From NCBI GenBank assembly GCA_963713625.1, contig CAVQMN010000012.1, positions 62,001 through 126,000 on the forward strand: 64,000 nucleotides of DNA. Reading direction: 5' to 3'. Positions within the stretch are counted from its first letter, which is position 1. Each line of letters opens with the position of its first letter. The position numbers were made by a program, and so were the translations under genes. The notes under the pieces were generated by a model. The model was not told the DNA's origin and did no database searches. It saw only the letters and a program-made list of their open reading frames with translations. Origin of the DNA: Bog-756 sp963713625 (GTDB lineage: Bacteria; Actinomycetota; Acidimicrobiia; Acidimicrobiales; RAAP-2). Of this stretch, positions 15,981-24,820 are shown piece after piece.

Positions 15981-16739
15981 ATGGATCCCGTCGTCGGTGA
16001 CCTCGCCGCCCAGCACGCGGAGCTGGCGGCATTGCTGGAAGACCTGTCCGATGCCGGTTGGGGTGCGCCGACCCGGTGCGAAGGTTGGGATGTCTCCGAT
16101 GTCGTGCTCCATCTGGCCCAGACGGACGAGCTGGCCGTGGCCAGTGCGACCGGCCGGTTCGCCGAGGCCGCGGCCGAGATGTCCCGGGGCGGGGAAGGCG
16201 TCCGCTCCATCGACGATGGTGCGGCCACCATGGTTGCCCTGGAACGGGGCCTGTCGAACCGGCAGGTGTTCGAACGCTGGTCCGAGGGCGCGTCGGTGCT
16301 GGTCGACGTGGTCGAGACCATGGACCTGTCCGCTCGTGTGACCTGGGTGGCCGGTGATCTGTCCGCCCGGACCCTGGCCACCACCCGATTGGCAGAGACC
16401 TGGATCCACTCGGGTGACGTCGCTGATGCCCTCGGGGTGTCCCTCGTGCCCACTGGGCGACTCCGTCAGATCGCCCGGTTGGCCTGGCGCACACTTCCCT
16501 ACGCCTTTGCCTCGGCTGGGCGCACCCTGGCCGGACCGGTGGCGTTCCGACTGGTGGCTCCGGACGGGGAGCCGTGGGACTTCCTGCCTGACCAGCCGGC
16601 CGTGACCTCAGTGAGCGGGTCGGCCGTCGAACTGTGCCAGGTGGCTGCTCGACGTATCGATGCATCGGCCACCTCGCTCCGGGGTCAGGGCCCCGACGCG
16701 GCCGAAGTCCTCGCCCTCGTTCGCACCTACGCGCTGTAG
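15981..16739 (+). CDS. TIGR03084-like metal-binding protein (maleylpyruvate-isomerase/DinB fold)
   Basis: A 252-residue protein from the ATG at 15981. The N-terminal helical bundle has the signature RCEGWDVSDVVLHLAQTDELA, in which the tryptophan and histidine are typical of mycothiol-dependent maleylpyruvate isomerase N-terminal domains, and AETWIHSGDVADALG supplies further metal ligands. The C-terminal part resembles the associated domain of TIGR03084 proteins. Members are thiol-dependent transferases or isomerases in actinobacteria; the exact reaction is unknown. It ends four bases from the convergent GH3 stop. Confidence 0.72.
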   Translation: MDPVVGDLAAQHAELAALLEDLSDAGWGAPTRCEGWDVSDVVLHLAQTDELAVASATGRFAEAAAEMSRGGEGVRSIDDGAATMVALERGLSNRQVFERWSEGASVLVDVVETMDLSARVTWVAGDLSARTLATTRLAETWIHSGDVADALGVSLVPTGRLRQIARLAWRTLPYAFASAGRTLAGPVAFRLVAPDGEPWDFLPDQPAVTSVSGSAVELCQVAARRIDASATSLRGQGPDAAEVLALVRTYAL

Positions 16740-16742
16740 GTC

Positions 16743-18920
16743 TTACGGGCCGACCGTCACCCGGATCCGGATGCCGTCGTCCGACGAATGACGGGCCACC
16801 CGCACGACATAGGTGCCGGGCCGGACCACCATGGTGTGGGTGTCGACGTCCCGTTCGGCCAGTGCGTCGAGCGCCACCTTGATCTCGACGGCGGCGTCCC
16901 GGCCCGCCTCGAGCTCCAACCGCTGGAAACCCACCAGTCGTTCCGGCCGGGACGACCCCTGGCGGAAGGCGTAGACCTGGACCACATCGGCGCCGGCGCG
17001 CCGACCGGTATTGCTGAGCGTGGCGCGGACCCCGATGCCGTCGTCGTCCACCTCGGCTGCGGCCGACTCGAGGGCGAACGTCGTGTAACTCAGGCCGAAG
17101 CCGAACGGGTAGGCGGCACGCGTCCCGTTGCGCTCGAGGTGCCAATAGCCGTGCCACGCGTCATAGACGAAGGCCTCGGCATCGGCGTCGAAGGCGGGAA
17201 GATCCGACTCCTGTTCCGGGACGGAAAAGGGGAGCCGGCCCGAGGCGTCGACGGCCCCGAGGAGCACATCGGCCAAGCCGTGGCCCCCTTCCATCCCCGA
17301 GTACCACGACTGCACGATGGCGGGCACCGAAGCGTCCCAGTCGGAGATCACCACCGCGCTGCCGGCCACCACGGCGACGACCGTGCGGGGGTTGGCCACG
17401 GCCACGGCCCGGATCAGGTCCACGTCGTGGTCGTGCAGGCGGAGAGAGCGGCGGTCGCCCCCCACCGCGAACCCGCCGGCCGCGGCGCTGGGGGCGGCGT
17501 GCCCGGGAGGCTCGATCGTCCGTTCGTCGGCGATACGTTCCGTGAACCGGTCGACCAGGGCGGGATCGTCATCGCCGGGAAAGAGGTGGGCCAGGTGCGC
17601 GGTGGCGAACTCACCGATGTACTCACCTTCGTCGAGCCGGGTGTAGCCCACCACGACCACGGCCAGGTCGGCGCCGGCGGCCAGCGCCGCGGCCCGGACC
17701 GGGTCGGTCCCGTCATCCTCGGTCACCGTGCGATCGGGCAGTGCCGCCTGCATCCCGTCCGCCACCGTCACCACGCCCGGAGCCCACACATCGCTCGACC
17801 CGCCGTCCCCCAGGTTGACCGCGCCGGCGAGGGCCCCGATGAGGGCCACCGACCCACCCGGTGGGAGATCCAACGGAAGGAGCGGGGCCCCGTCGACCGG
17901 TTCGTTGCGCAGGAGCACCACCGACTTGGCCGCCGCCTCCCGGGCCAGCGATCGGTGGGCGTCGTTGGCCAGCGCGTCCCGTCCCGGTGCCACCCTCCCG
18001 ACGATCTCGGCGAACCGCAGTCGGGTGGCCACCACCCGCTCGACAGCTTCGTCGACCTCGTCCCAGGTGGCTTCTCCGGCCTCGAGATCGTCAGCCAGGT
18101 GGTCGGCTCTGATCATCCGATAGGGCATTTCCACGTCGAGGCCGGCGTGGAGCGAACGGCCGGCGTCACGGAGGCCCAGGATCCAGTCGCTGATCACGAA
18201 GCCCCGGAATCCCCACTCACCGCGGAGCACGTCGGTGAGGAGGTGGCGATTCTGGCCGCACCACTCCCCGTTGACGCTGTTGTAGGCACTCATCACCGAG
18301 GCCACCCCCTCGTCGACGATGCGTCGGAATTGGGGCAGGTACACCTCGTGCAGGGCCACCTCGTCGACGGTGATGTCGACGGTGAAGCGGGCGTTCTCCA
18401 TCGAGTTGCAGGCGAAGTGCTTGACGCAGGCCATGGCGTGGTGCTGGACGCCCCGGGTGAGGGCGGCGCCCATCTCGCCGACGTGGTGGGGATCCTCCCC
18501 GTAGGTCTCCTGGGCCCGTCCCCATGCCGGGTGGCGGAGCACGTTCACACAGACGCCGCCGTAGAGGTCGGCGCCCACGGCGCGCAGCTCCTGGCCGATG
18601 GCGTCACCGATCCTCTCCTCGAGACCGATGTCCCAGGTGGCGCCCCGGGCCATGCTCACCGGGAAGCAGGTCGCCTGGTCGACCACCACCCCTCGAGGCC
18701 CGTCGGAGAAGGCGAAACCCGGGACACCGAGCCGCTCGACCGCCGCGGCCCGGAACGGGCTCTTGTGGTAACCGGCCTCGGACAGGTAGGTGAGGCCGGC
18801 CCAGAACGGGGCGTCGCCGTCCAGACACCAGAGCTTCTCGTCGGTGGTCATCTGGGCCACGATGTCGCGTGCCTTCTGCTCCGACAGCTCCACGATCTCG
18901 TGGGATGGGTGGATGTCCAT
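16743..18920 (-). CDS. Glycoside hydrolase family 3 (beta-glucosidase-like)
   Basis: A 725-residue cytoplasmic enzyme without signal peptide. The N-terminal barrel contains SDGPRGV, NVLRHPAWGRAQETYGEDP, KHFACNS and the nucleophile motif GFVISDW. The central alpha/beta sandwich follows (SVALIGALA, VVVVGYTRLDEGEY), and the C-terminal 110 residues form the fibronectin-III-like domain (YPFGFGLSYTTF, VVQVYAFR). These features describe a retaining beta-glucosidase or related exo-glycosidase acting on oligosaccharides taken up by the cell. The GH13 gene 2 kb away suggests this region handles sugars, though the two are not one operon. Confidence 0.9.
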   Translation of the reverse strand: MDIHPSHEIVELSEQKARDIVAQMTTDEKLWCLDGDAPFWAGLTYLSEAGYHKSPFRAAAVERLGVPGFAFSDGPRGVVVDQATCFPVSMARGATWDIGLEERIGDAIGQELRAVGADLYGGVCVNVLRHPAWGRAQETYGEDPHHVGEMGAALTRGVQHHAMACVKHFACNSMENARFTVDITVDEVALHEVYLPQFRRIVDEGVASVMSAYNSVNGEWCGQNRHLLTDVLRGEWGFRGFVISDWILGLRDAGRSLHAGLDVEMPYRMIRADHLADDLEAGEATWDEVDEAVERVVATRLRFAEIVGRVAPGRDALANDAHRSLAREAAAKSVVLLRNEPVDGAPLLPLDLPPGGSVALIGALAGAVNLGDGGSSDVWAPGVVTVADGMQAALPDRTVTEDDGTDPVRAAALAAGADLAVVVVGYTRLDEGEYIGEFATAHLAHLFPGDDDPALVDRFTERIADERTIEPPGHAAPSAAAGGFAVGGDRRSLRLHDHDVDLIRAVAVANPRTVVAVVAGSAVVISDWDASVPAIVQSWYSGMEGGHGLADVLLGAVDASGRLPFSVPEQESDLPAFDADAEAFVYDAWHGYWHLERNGTRAAYPFGFGLSYTTFALESAAAEVDDDGIGVRATLSNTGRRAGADVVQVYAFRQGSSRPERLVGFQRLELEAGRDAAVEIKVALDALAERDVDTHTMVVRPGTYVVRVARHSSDDGIRIRVTVGP

Positions 18921-19006
18921 CCGGCCATTCTCACAGGATGGCCGGCCGTTGCGAACCGCCGTAGCCGGGACCGGCTCCGGCCCGCAGGGGCCAGCTCCGG
19001 AGCGAC

Positions 19007-20035
19007 CTACCCGTCCGAGTAGGCCGAGTTGACGCTACCGTGCTTGTCCGGCAGTGACTCGATCAGGCGGCTCACCGCCGCGTACTCACCGGCCTTCCAG
19101 GCCTCGGCGATGGTCTGGTCGTCGAGCTCGGCGTGCCGGGTGAAGTTCCACCACCTGGTCACGTCACTGTCGCTGTAGCCCTTGTTGGCCAGCACGATGT
19201 TGAGCCGGGTGGCCTCCCACGTGGCCTCGTCCGGGCTCATCTCCCCGGGTCGCACCGATACCGGCTCGGCCCGCTCCGGATTCCGTTCCATCTCGTAGGC
19301 GATCTCGCGGTCGAGATCCCGTGAGACGTGGCCGCGGATCGTCTTCAGCGAGCCACCGGTCAGAGCATGCCGGTCGGACACCCGGCGCTCCCGCTCGGCA
19401 TCGAGGCTGCGCGACCAGAGCTGTTGGGCGGCCGCGTCCACGTCGCTGGCTGTCACCCGCAGCCTCAGCCGGCGTTCGATGCGCTCGGCCGTCTTCTGTG
19501 GGGCCTGCGGGGCTGGCGCGGGCTGGGACCCCGGTCGGTCGGTGGCCCGGCGGCCCTGCTGCTCGCCTTCGGTCTCCCCGGCAAACCGTCGCTCGCCAGG
19601 TCCGCGGCGCCGATCCGGCACCTCCTCGGGGGCGGCCACCCGCACCGGCGGCTCGGCGGCTTCGGGCGGCCGCGCCGTCCGGGCCGAAGGCGTGGCGTAA
19701 CTCTCCGGGGGGAAGATGTCACCGGTGGTGCCGGCGATGGCGGCTCCCAGGTAGGCCGCCGACCACTCGCTCTCGCCCACGGCCACCGTCGCCGCGCCGG
19801 TGGCCGTCAACCGGGCGATGGGGACGTCGAGGCAGGCGGCCACCACGATGGCCTCGGTGAAGCCGAGCCGTCGGTTGGTGGTCTCCACCTGGGCCACGGT
19901 CTCCCTGGTCCAGGCGATCCCCCGCAGCAACATCTCGTCAGCCAGGCCCTGCTGGGTCAAGTTGGCCTTGGACCTCAGTGCGGCCACATTTCGCCGGACG
20001 ATGTCCTCGATGCCCCTGGTCGACTCGCCGTTCAT
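19007..20035 (-). CDS. Helix-turn-helix protein with long disordered linker
   Basis: The start is placed at the ATG 20033-20035, immediately after GGAGGT; longer starts are possible. Residues 1-75 form a Xre-like HTH (RRNVAALRSKANLTQQGLADEML, then WTRETVAQVETTNRRLGFTEAIVVAACLDV). A proline/arginine/glutamate-rich linker of about 100 residues follows. The C-terminal ~150 residues (RRLRLRVTASDVDAAAQQLWSRSL, later DEATWEATRLNIVLANKGYSDSDV) resemble a second helical regulatory domain I do not recognise. It is probably a transcriptional regulator of unknown target, divergent from a small Cys/His protein. Confidence 0.65.
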   Translation of the reverse strand: MNGESTRGIEDIVRRNVAALRSKANLTQQGLADEMLLRGIAWTRETVAQVETTNRRLGFTEAIVVAACLDVPIARLTATGAATVAVGESEWSAAYLGAAIAGTTGDIFPPESYATPSARTARPPEAAEPPVRVAAPEEVPDRRRGPGERRFAGETEGEQQGRRATDRPGSQPAPAPQAPQKTAERIERRLRLRVTASDVDAAAQQLWSRSLDAERERRVSDRHALTGGSLKTIRGHVSRDLDREIAYEMERNPERAEPVSVRPGEMSPDEATWEATRLNIVLANKGYSDSDVTRWWNFTRHAELDDQTIAEAWKAGEYAAVSRLIESLPDKHGSVNSAYSDG

Positions 20036-20486
20036 ACCTCCATGATACCCGGCTGTAAGAAAAGTGAACATCATTGGTAGACCCAAAGAGGCCGAAAGGG
20101 CCGATGAGCAGCTATTTCGCCCTCAGAGGGCCGTTTCGAGTTTGTGAAAGTTTGAACAACCCCGGGCCCCACTCGCTGCAGCGGCGGCCTCACCCCGTCC
20201 GAGGGCCCCGACTCCCTCGCCATCCCGGCCCGCAAGGTTGGCGGGCGGGGCCCGAGGGACGGGACCCGGGGCCTTGGCCCAGGTCCCATCCGGTCCGTGC
20301 GCCGATATTGGTGGTCGCTCCCTCCCCCCATGATGACCCTCGGAGCCGGTCGGCGGGTGGACCCGCTCCACCTCGTCCGCTGACGGCCCGGCTTCGGCGG
20401 CCTGGTCCAATTGTCGCTACAGCTCAGGCGCAGAGGTTCCGATCAACTTGTAGAGGGATCCGACATACAAAGGGGCAAGAAAGACA
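20036..20486. other. Long intergenic region between divergent genes
   Basis: About 450 bases. Near 20085-20165 there is a lower-GC block (GTTTCGAGTTTGTGAAAGTTTG) likely to hold the promoter of the HTH gene. Near 20440-20486 ACTTGTAGAGGGATCCGACATACAAAGG precedes the small gene at 20487 in pieces that resemble a weak promoter. The central part is GC-rich, with open frames of poor composition on both strands, which I do not consider coding. Confidence 0.4.
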
Positions 20487-20732
20487 GTGACGATCGACCC
20501 GTATCACGTACGGAAACTCAGTGAATGGTCAGACGCCGACTTCGATCTCGAGGATCTGGTGCTGCCAGAATCACCGCAGTGGCACCGCTGTGGCGCCGTC
20601 CACTGCATTGACCGGGGTCCGTGGCTGGGCACATTGGTGTGCTGCATCAGACGCAGCGGCCACGAGGACGCTCACTCGATGTCGTTGGGCGACGCCGGTG
20701 CGCCGGACCACTGGCGCGAGACCTGGCTGTAG
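20487..20732 (+). CDS. Small Cys/His-rich hypothetical protein
   Basis: An 81-residue protein from a GTG at 20487. It has a possible zinc-binding set: WHRCGAVHC, then LVCCIRRSGHEDAHS (Cys35, Cys40, the Cys-Cys pair near 52 and two histidines). The N-terminus is acidic (SDADFDLEDLVLPESPQ). I do not recognise the family. The ribosome site is weak (AAGAAAG). It ends 15 bases before the convergent GH13 gene. Confidence 0.6.
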   Translation: MTIDPYHVRKLSEWSDADFDLEDLVLPESPQWHRCGAVHCIDRGPWLGTLVCCIRRSGHEDAHSMSLGDAGAPDHWRETWL

Positions 20733-20747
20733 CGGCCGCTCGTCCGG

Positions 20748-22394
20748 TCAGCGTCGGAGGACGACGGCCTGGTCCGGCCCGACGACGCCGTCGAAGGCCC
20801 GGTCTTCGCCTGCTCCGTCACTCGACAGCTCCACGTGCCGGCCGGTCAGTCCGATGCCGTCCCCTGTCGAGCTGTCCTCGACGGAGACCGGGTCGCCGGT
20901 GAAGTTGATGACCACCACCCACTCGTCGGCGCCCTGGGTCCGTCGGTAGCCCAGCAGCCCCTCGGGGAGATCCAGCAGCCCGAAGGCACCGACCGAGAGC
21001 GCCGGCACCCGGCGGCGGAGTCCGATCAGGCGCCGGTAGAGGTGGAGGATGGACGAGTCGTCATCGCGGAGATCACGGTAGTTCCGTCGTTCCGGTTGCG
21101 GCGGGAAGGGGAGCCAGGGGCTTCCCCCGCCGTCGACCGGCCAGCCGTGGGTGCCGGCCCCGTCCCACGGGAGCGGAGCACGACACCCGTCGCGCCCGCC
21201 CGGGTCCACCTTTCGGTCATCGGGGATGACGGCATCGAGGAGCCCGAGCTCTTCCCCCTGGTAGAGGAAGGGTGTGCCGCGCAGGGTCAGGAGCAGCACG
21301 GCCGCGGCCCTGGCCCGGGGCTCGCTCCGGCGCTCGGTGGTCGCGGCGTCCTCGCCCGCGAAGGCCGCGGCCCGGTCATAGCGGGTGCGGTGCCGTGGGT
21401 TGTCGTGATTGGAGAGCACCCAGCTGGGCCAGGCATCTCTCGGGTCGAGGGCCTCGATGGTCTCTTCGATGCACGCCCTCCACGGACCCTCCTGCCAGCG
21501 GGCGTACAACGGAGGGAAGTTGAAGGCCAGATGGAGCTCGTCGCCGGCTCCGTAGTAGGTGGCTACCGCCGCCGTGGACAGGAGGTACACCTCGCCGACG
21601 ATGAGACGGTCGCCCGGGTAGGAGTCGACGATGCTCCGGATGTCCCGGAGCCGGTCGTGGGTCACCGGAACGTCGTTGAGGGCGCTGTGGGGGATCCCCG
21701 CCACCGGGGGTGGGTCATCGGGGAGGTCGGGTTCCTTGCCGATGCAGTGGATGACGTCCGCCCGGAACCCGTCGACACCACGGTCGAGCCAGAAGCGCAG
21801 CACACCGTGCATGGCTCGCACGACGTCGGGTTCGTCCCAGTTGAGGTCGGGTTGGCCGGCCTCGAAGAGGTGGAGGTACCACTGCCCCGAGCCCTGGTCG
21901 AAGGTCCAGGTCGGCGCGGACAGGTCGAATGCGGACACCCAGTTGTTGGGCGGGGACCCGTCGGGCCGGGCGTCGCGCCACACGTACCAGTTGCGGTGTT
22001 CGCTGCCGGAACCCGATGCCGCGTCGGTGAACCAGGGGTGCTGGTCCGAACTGTGGTTGGGGACCCAGTCGATGATCACTTTGAGCCCGAGGGCGTGGGC
22101 CTCTTCGATCATGGCGTCGAAGTCCTCGAGGGTCCCGAAGGTGGGATCGACGTCGCAGTAGTCGCTGACGTCGTAGCCGAAGTCGACCATCGGCGACCGG
22201 TAGAAGGGGGAGAGCCACAGGGCGTCGACCCCCAGCCAGGCCAGGTCGGCCAGATGGGCCCGGATGCCGGCCAGATCCCCGATCCCGTCACCGTCGGAGT
22301 CGGCGAACGATCGGGGATAGATCTGGTAGAAGACCGCCTGCTTCCACCACGGGGCGACGGCCCCGGAGGTCCCTTCTCCCGATGGCCTGCCCAT
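20748..22394 (-). CDS. GH13 alpha-glucosidase / oligo-alpha-glucosidase
   Basis: From the ATG at 22392-22394 the protein has 548 residues; the frame is open upstream. WWKQAVFYQIYPRSFADSDGDGIGDL at the start is typical of subfamily GH13 alpha-glucosidases and trehalose-related enzymes. DWVPNHSSDQHPWF is region I, GFRADVIH carries the nucleophile aspartate, VGEVYL the acid/base glutamate and LSNHDNPRHRTRY the transition-state-stabilising aspartate. The C-terminal beta domain ends the protein. It should hydrolyse or transfer alpha-glucose from maltose, isomaltose or sucrose-like sugars in the cytoplasm. No sugar transporter is adjacent. Confidence 0.9.
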   Translation of the reverse strand: MGRPSGEGTSGAVAPWWKQAVFYQIYPRSFADSDGDGIGDLAGIRAHLADLAWLGVDALWLSPFYRSPMVDFGYDVSDYCDVDPTFGTLEDFDAMIEEAHALGLKVIIDWVPNHSSDQHPWFTDAASGSGSEHRNWYVWRDARPDGSPPNNWVSAFDLSAPTWTFDQGSGQWYLHLFEAGQPDLNWDEPDVVRAMHGVLRFWLDRGVDGFRADVIHCIGKEPDLPDDPPPVAGIPHSALNDVPVTHDRLRDIRSIVDSYPGDRLIVGEVYLLSTAAVATYYGAGDELHLAFNFPPLYARWQEGPWRACIEETIEALDPRDAWPSWVLSNHDNPRHRTRYDRAAAFAGEDAATTERRSEPRARAAAVLLLTLRGTPFLYQGEELGLLDAVIPDDRKVDPGGRDGCRAPLPWDGAGTHGWPVDGGGSPWLPFPPQPERRNYRDLRDDDSSILHLYRRLIGLRRRVPALSVGAFGLLDLPEGLLGYRRTQGADEWVVVINFTGDPVSVEDSSTGDGIGLTGRHVELSSDGAGEDRAFDGVVGPDQAVVLRR

Positions 22395-22544
22395 CGGCTC
22401 GTCCACCTCGGCCCCGGGCACGCCCAGGAGGTTAGCAATGTCGCCGTCCGCCCTGCCCAGAGCACCTGTCGGGGTTTGCCGAGCAACCGTTACAGTTTGC
22501 GTCTTTTCATGCCGAATACCCAGAGGAAGCACGAATTTCCATAG

Positions 22545-22580
22545 GCAGTAATCCATGCAGTGATCGATTGCAGTAATCCA
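22545..22580. promoter_or_regulatory. Direct repeat GCAGTAATCCA x2 in a divergent promoter
   Basis: The 11-bp sequence GCAGTAATCCA occurs at 22545-22555 and again at 22570-22580 (25-bp period), with GTGATCGATTGC between them. The repeat lies between the GH13 gene and the small zinc-finger gene in a locally AT-richer stretch. It could be an operator for a sugar-responsive regulator; no such regulator is adjacent. Confidence 0.4.
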
Positions 22581-22603
22581 GAGGACGAAGGGGTAACGGC
22601 GAC

Positions 22604-22879
22604 ATGGTTGACAGACGACCGGTAGAGGACGGGTCTTTCTTGGCTGACGGGTTGGCGGGGAGTACTCCCCCCGAGGTCTACGAAGCCGGCCGGACCTGCA
22701 TCGAACCCGAGTGCCGGGTCAAGCTTTCGAGATACAACAGCACCGACTGGTGCGCGCTGCACGAGAGCCCGGCATCGAGCAATCGGCCCTACGACACGTC
22801 GACCCGCCAGCGCGGCCGGCGTCGCAACCGGTCGTCGAAGCGCAAGGTGACGGCGAAGTCGCGCCAGACCGCGGCATAG
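22604..22879 (+). CDS. Small zinc-finger-like basic protein
   Basis: A 91-residue protein from the ATG at 22604, with AAGGGG about ten bases upstream. The centre holds CIEPECRVKLSRYNSTDWCALHE (Cys-x4-Cys, then Cys-x2-His), a pattern found in actinobacterial small proteins where 'LSxYN' precedes the second metal knuckle. The C-terminal 30 residues are strongly basic and disordered (RQRGRRRNRSSKRK), which suggests nucleic acid binding. The function is unknown. Confidence 0.68.
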   Translation: MVDRRPVEDGSFLADGLAGSTPPEVYEAGRTCIEPECRVKLSRYNSTDWCALHESPASSNRPYDTSTRQRGRRRNRSSKRKVTAKSRQTAA

Positions 22880-23047
22880 CCGCGCCGCCCGCCGGGGAGC
22901 CCACCCCGGTCCGGGCCGGGGTGGGGTGGGCTGAGCGCCCGTCGCCCTCTCCCCCTCTCCCCACCAGGACGTGGGTCGGACACCCCGCGGCCGACGACGC
23001 CCAGCTTTGTCCTCCGCCGTGCCCGGCACCGTGCCGGCATCGGCCCC

Positions 23048-23081
23048 GCCGCGGCCGGCGCGCCGCCGCGGCCGACGCGCC
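23048..23081. repeat. 17-bp tandem repeat, two units
   Basis: GCCGCGGCCGGCGCGCC at 23048-23064 is followed directly by the same unit with one change (GCCGCGGCCGACGCGCC), then a partial third copy. It lies in the roughly 300-base gap between the small zinc-finger gene and the SDR operon. The remainder of the gap 22880-23176 is GC-rich and shows no gene. Confidence 0.6.
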
Positions 23082-23176
23082 GCCGACGGGAGTCCGGTCG
23101 GTCTCACGATCCGGTGATGACGTCTACGGTGACCCGGTGGCGTATTCCGCGCCCAACGTTCATCGGAGGGAGACCC

Positions 23177-23938
23177 ATGACGAATCGCCTGCAGGGGACG
23201 GTGGCCCTGATCACCGGGGCATCCAGCGGGATCGGGGAGGCCACGGCCGTGGCTCTGGCCGCCGAAGGCGCCACCGTGGCCATCGCCGCCCGCCGGCGTG
23301 ACCGGTTGGAGGCGTTGGCCGATCGGATCCGGGCCCATGGCGACGTGCTGGTGATCGAGACCGACGTCACCGACGAGGCCTCGGCCCGCGCCATGGTCGA
23401 GCGCACCGTGGACGAGTACGGCCGCCTGGACACCCTTGTCAACAACGCCGGGGTGATGTTGCTCGGCCCCATTCTCGACGCACCGGTCGAGGAGTGGAGG
23501 CGGATGGTGGAGCTCAACGTGCTCGGCCTGCTGTACTGCACGCACGCCGCCCTGCCCCACCTGCTCCGGACCGCCGAGGCCGAGCCCCGGCGTGTGGCCG
23601 ACGTGGTCAACGTGAGCTCGGTGGCCGGCCGGGTGGCCCGGCAGGGCAGTGGTGTCTACAACGCCACCAAGTTCGGGGTGGCCGCCTTCTCCGAATCCCT
23701 GCGCCAGGAGGTGACCCGGCGCCATGTGCGGGTGACGGTCATCGAGCCGGGTCAGGTGGCGACCGAGCTGGTCTCCCACAACCGCCCCGAGGTCATCGAG
23801 GGCCTGCTGGCCACCTTCGGGCCGGTGGAGCCGATGCGCTCCGAGGACATCGCCGAATCGATTGTCTTCACCGTCACCCGGCCCCGGCACGTGGTGGTCA
23901 ACGAGGTCCTGATCCGACCCACCGAACAGGAACGCTGA
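23177..23938 (+). CDS. Short-chain dehydrogenase/reductase (classical SDR)
   Basis: The ATG at 23177 follows GGAGGGAGACCC, giving 253 residues. Features are TGASSGIGEA (cofactor loop, residues 13-22), NNAGVM, the catalytic serine in VVNVSSVAG, and YNATK with the Tyr-x3-Lys pair. An RRRDR segment after strand 2 favours NADP(H). It belongs with YdfG-like serine/hydroxy-acid dehydrogenases, but the substrate is unknown. It is the first gene of a run with two double-hotdog proteins. Confidence 0.85.
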   Translation: MTNRLQGTVALITGASSGIGEATAVALAAEGATVAIAARRRDRLEALADRIRAHGDVLVIETDVTDEASARAMVERTVDEYGRLDTLVNNAGVMLLGPILDAPVEEWRRMVELNVLGLLYCTHAALPHLLRTAEAEPRRVADVVNVSSVAGRVARQGSGVYNATKFGVAAFSESLRQEVTRRHVRVTVIEPGQVATELVSHNRPEVIEGLLATFGPVEPMRSEDIAESIVFTVTRPRHVVVNEVLIRPTEQER

Positions 23939-24820
23939 GTGGCCTTCGGCGGCTATCCGCCCGAGCGTCATCTGCTCAGCGATCTGGGTATGGAGGCCGA
24001 GGTCACCGGCACGTCCAGCGCCAAGGTCCGAATCCCGGTGACGCCCAACATCACCGGGCCGGACGGGGGGGTGAGGGCCGGGGTGCTGGCCGTCCTGGTG
24101 GACGTGGTGGGTGGGTCGGCCGCGCTCCGTTCCCTCCACCCCGACTGGATGGCCACCGCCGATCTGACCCTGCAGCTGGTCCGACCCTCCGTCGGACCGT
24201 TCGTCGAGGCCAGGGCGACCGTGCTCCGGAGGGGCCGGACCACCCTGGTGGTTGAAGCCCTGGTCTTCGACGTGGAAGCCGATGGTTCCGAGGTGCTGGT
24301 CCCCGGTCGCTCGAGCTCCCCGACGGCCTGGGCTTCGATGACGTTCGCCGTCCTGCCGGCGAGGGACACCTCCCCGGTGGGCGACGTCTCCGACCTGCCC
24401 GACCAGTGGGCCTTCCGCGGGGCGGGATTCGAGGCTCCGGTCGCCGACGTCCTGGCCGTCTCGGTGGACGATGCCGCCTCGGGGGTGGTGTCACTTCCGG
24501 TGCGCGACTACCTCCGCAACTCGTTCGGGGCCGTGCAGGGCGGGGTCATGGCCACGCTCGGGGAGGTGGCGCTCGTGGCCATGCTCGGAGCCGACCGTGG
24601 ATTCGAAGGCCTCCCCGTGGTCACCGACCTGCAGGTGGCCTACCTCACCCTGGGGCGAGTCGGGCCCATCGTGTCGAGGTCGGAGAAGATCGGCGGCGAC
24701 GGCTCCTCGGGGAGCGCGGTCATCGAGCTCCTCGACGCCGGGGCCGACGGCCGGCTCACCACGGTGATCAATGCCCGTGCCGGGTCGGTCCCGGTCGCCA
24801 CGACGGGCCGCCCACGATGA
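23939..24820 (+). CDS. Double-hotdog acyl-CoA thioesterase-like protein
   Basis: A 293-residue protein whose GTG start follows immediately after the SDR stop. Two PaaI-type hotdog domains are visible. The first is near residues 35-135 (DGGVRAGVLAVLVDVVGGSAA, then ATADLTLQLVRP). The second is near 165-280 (NSFGAVQGGVMATLGEVALVAM, then TDLQVAYLTLGRVGPI). The paired layout fits thioesterases that form a pseudo-dimer within one chain. Context with SDRs suggests hydrolysis or binding of a CoA intermediate in lipid or steroid catabolism. Confidence 0.72.
   Translation: MAFGGYPPERHLLSDLGMEAEVTGTSSAKVRIPVTPNITGPDGGVRAGVLAVLVDVVGGSAALRSLHPDWMATADLTLQLVRPSVGPFVEARATVLRRGRTTLVVEALVFDVEADGSEVLVPGRSSSPTAWASMTFAVLPARDTSPVGDVSDLPDQWAFRGAGFEAPVADVLAVSVDDAASGVVSLPVRDYLRNSFGAVQGGVMATLGEVALVAMLGADRGFEGLPVVTDLQVAYLTLGRVGPIVSRSEKIGGDGSSGSAVIELLDAGADGRLTTVINARAGSVPVATTGRPR

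Noticed and set aside
16788..19022. A 744-codon forward frame opposite the GH3 gene
   Set aside because: The GH3 motifs and domain order are complete on the reverse strand.
20074..20490. Forward 138-codon frame in the gap before the small Cys/His gene
   Set aside because: It is proline/arginine-rich without motifs and overlaps the likely promoter region.
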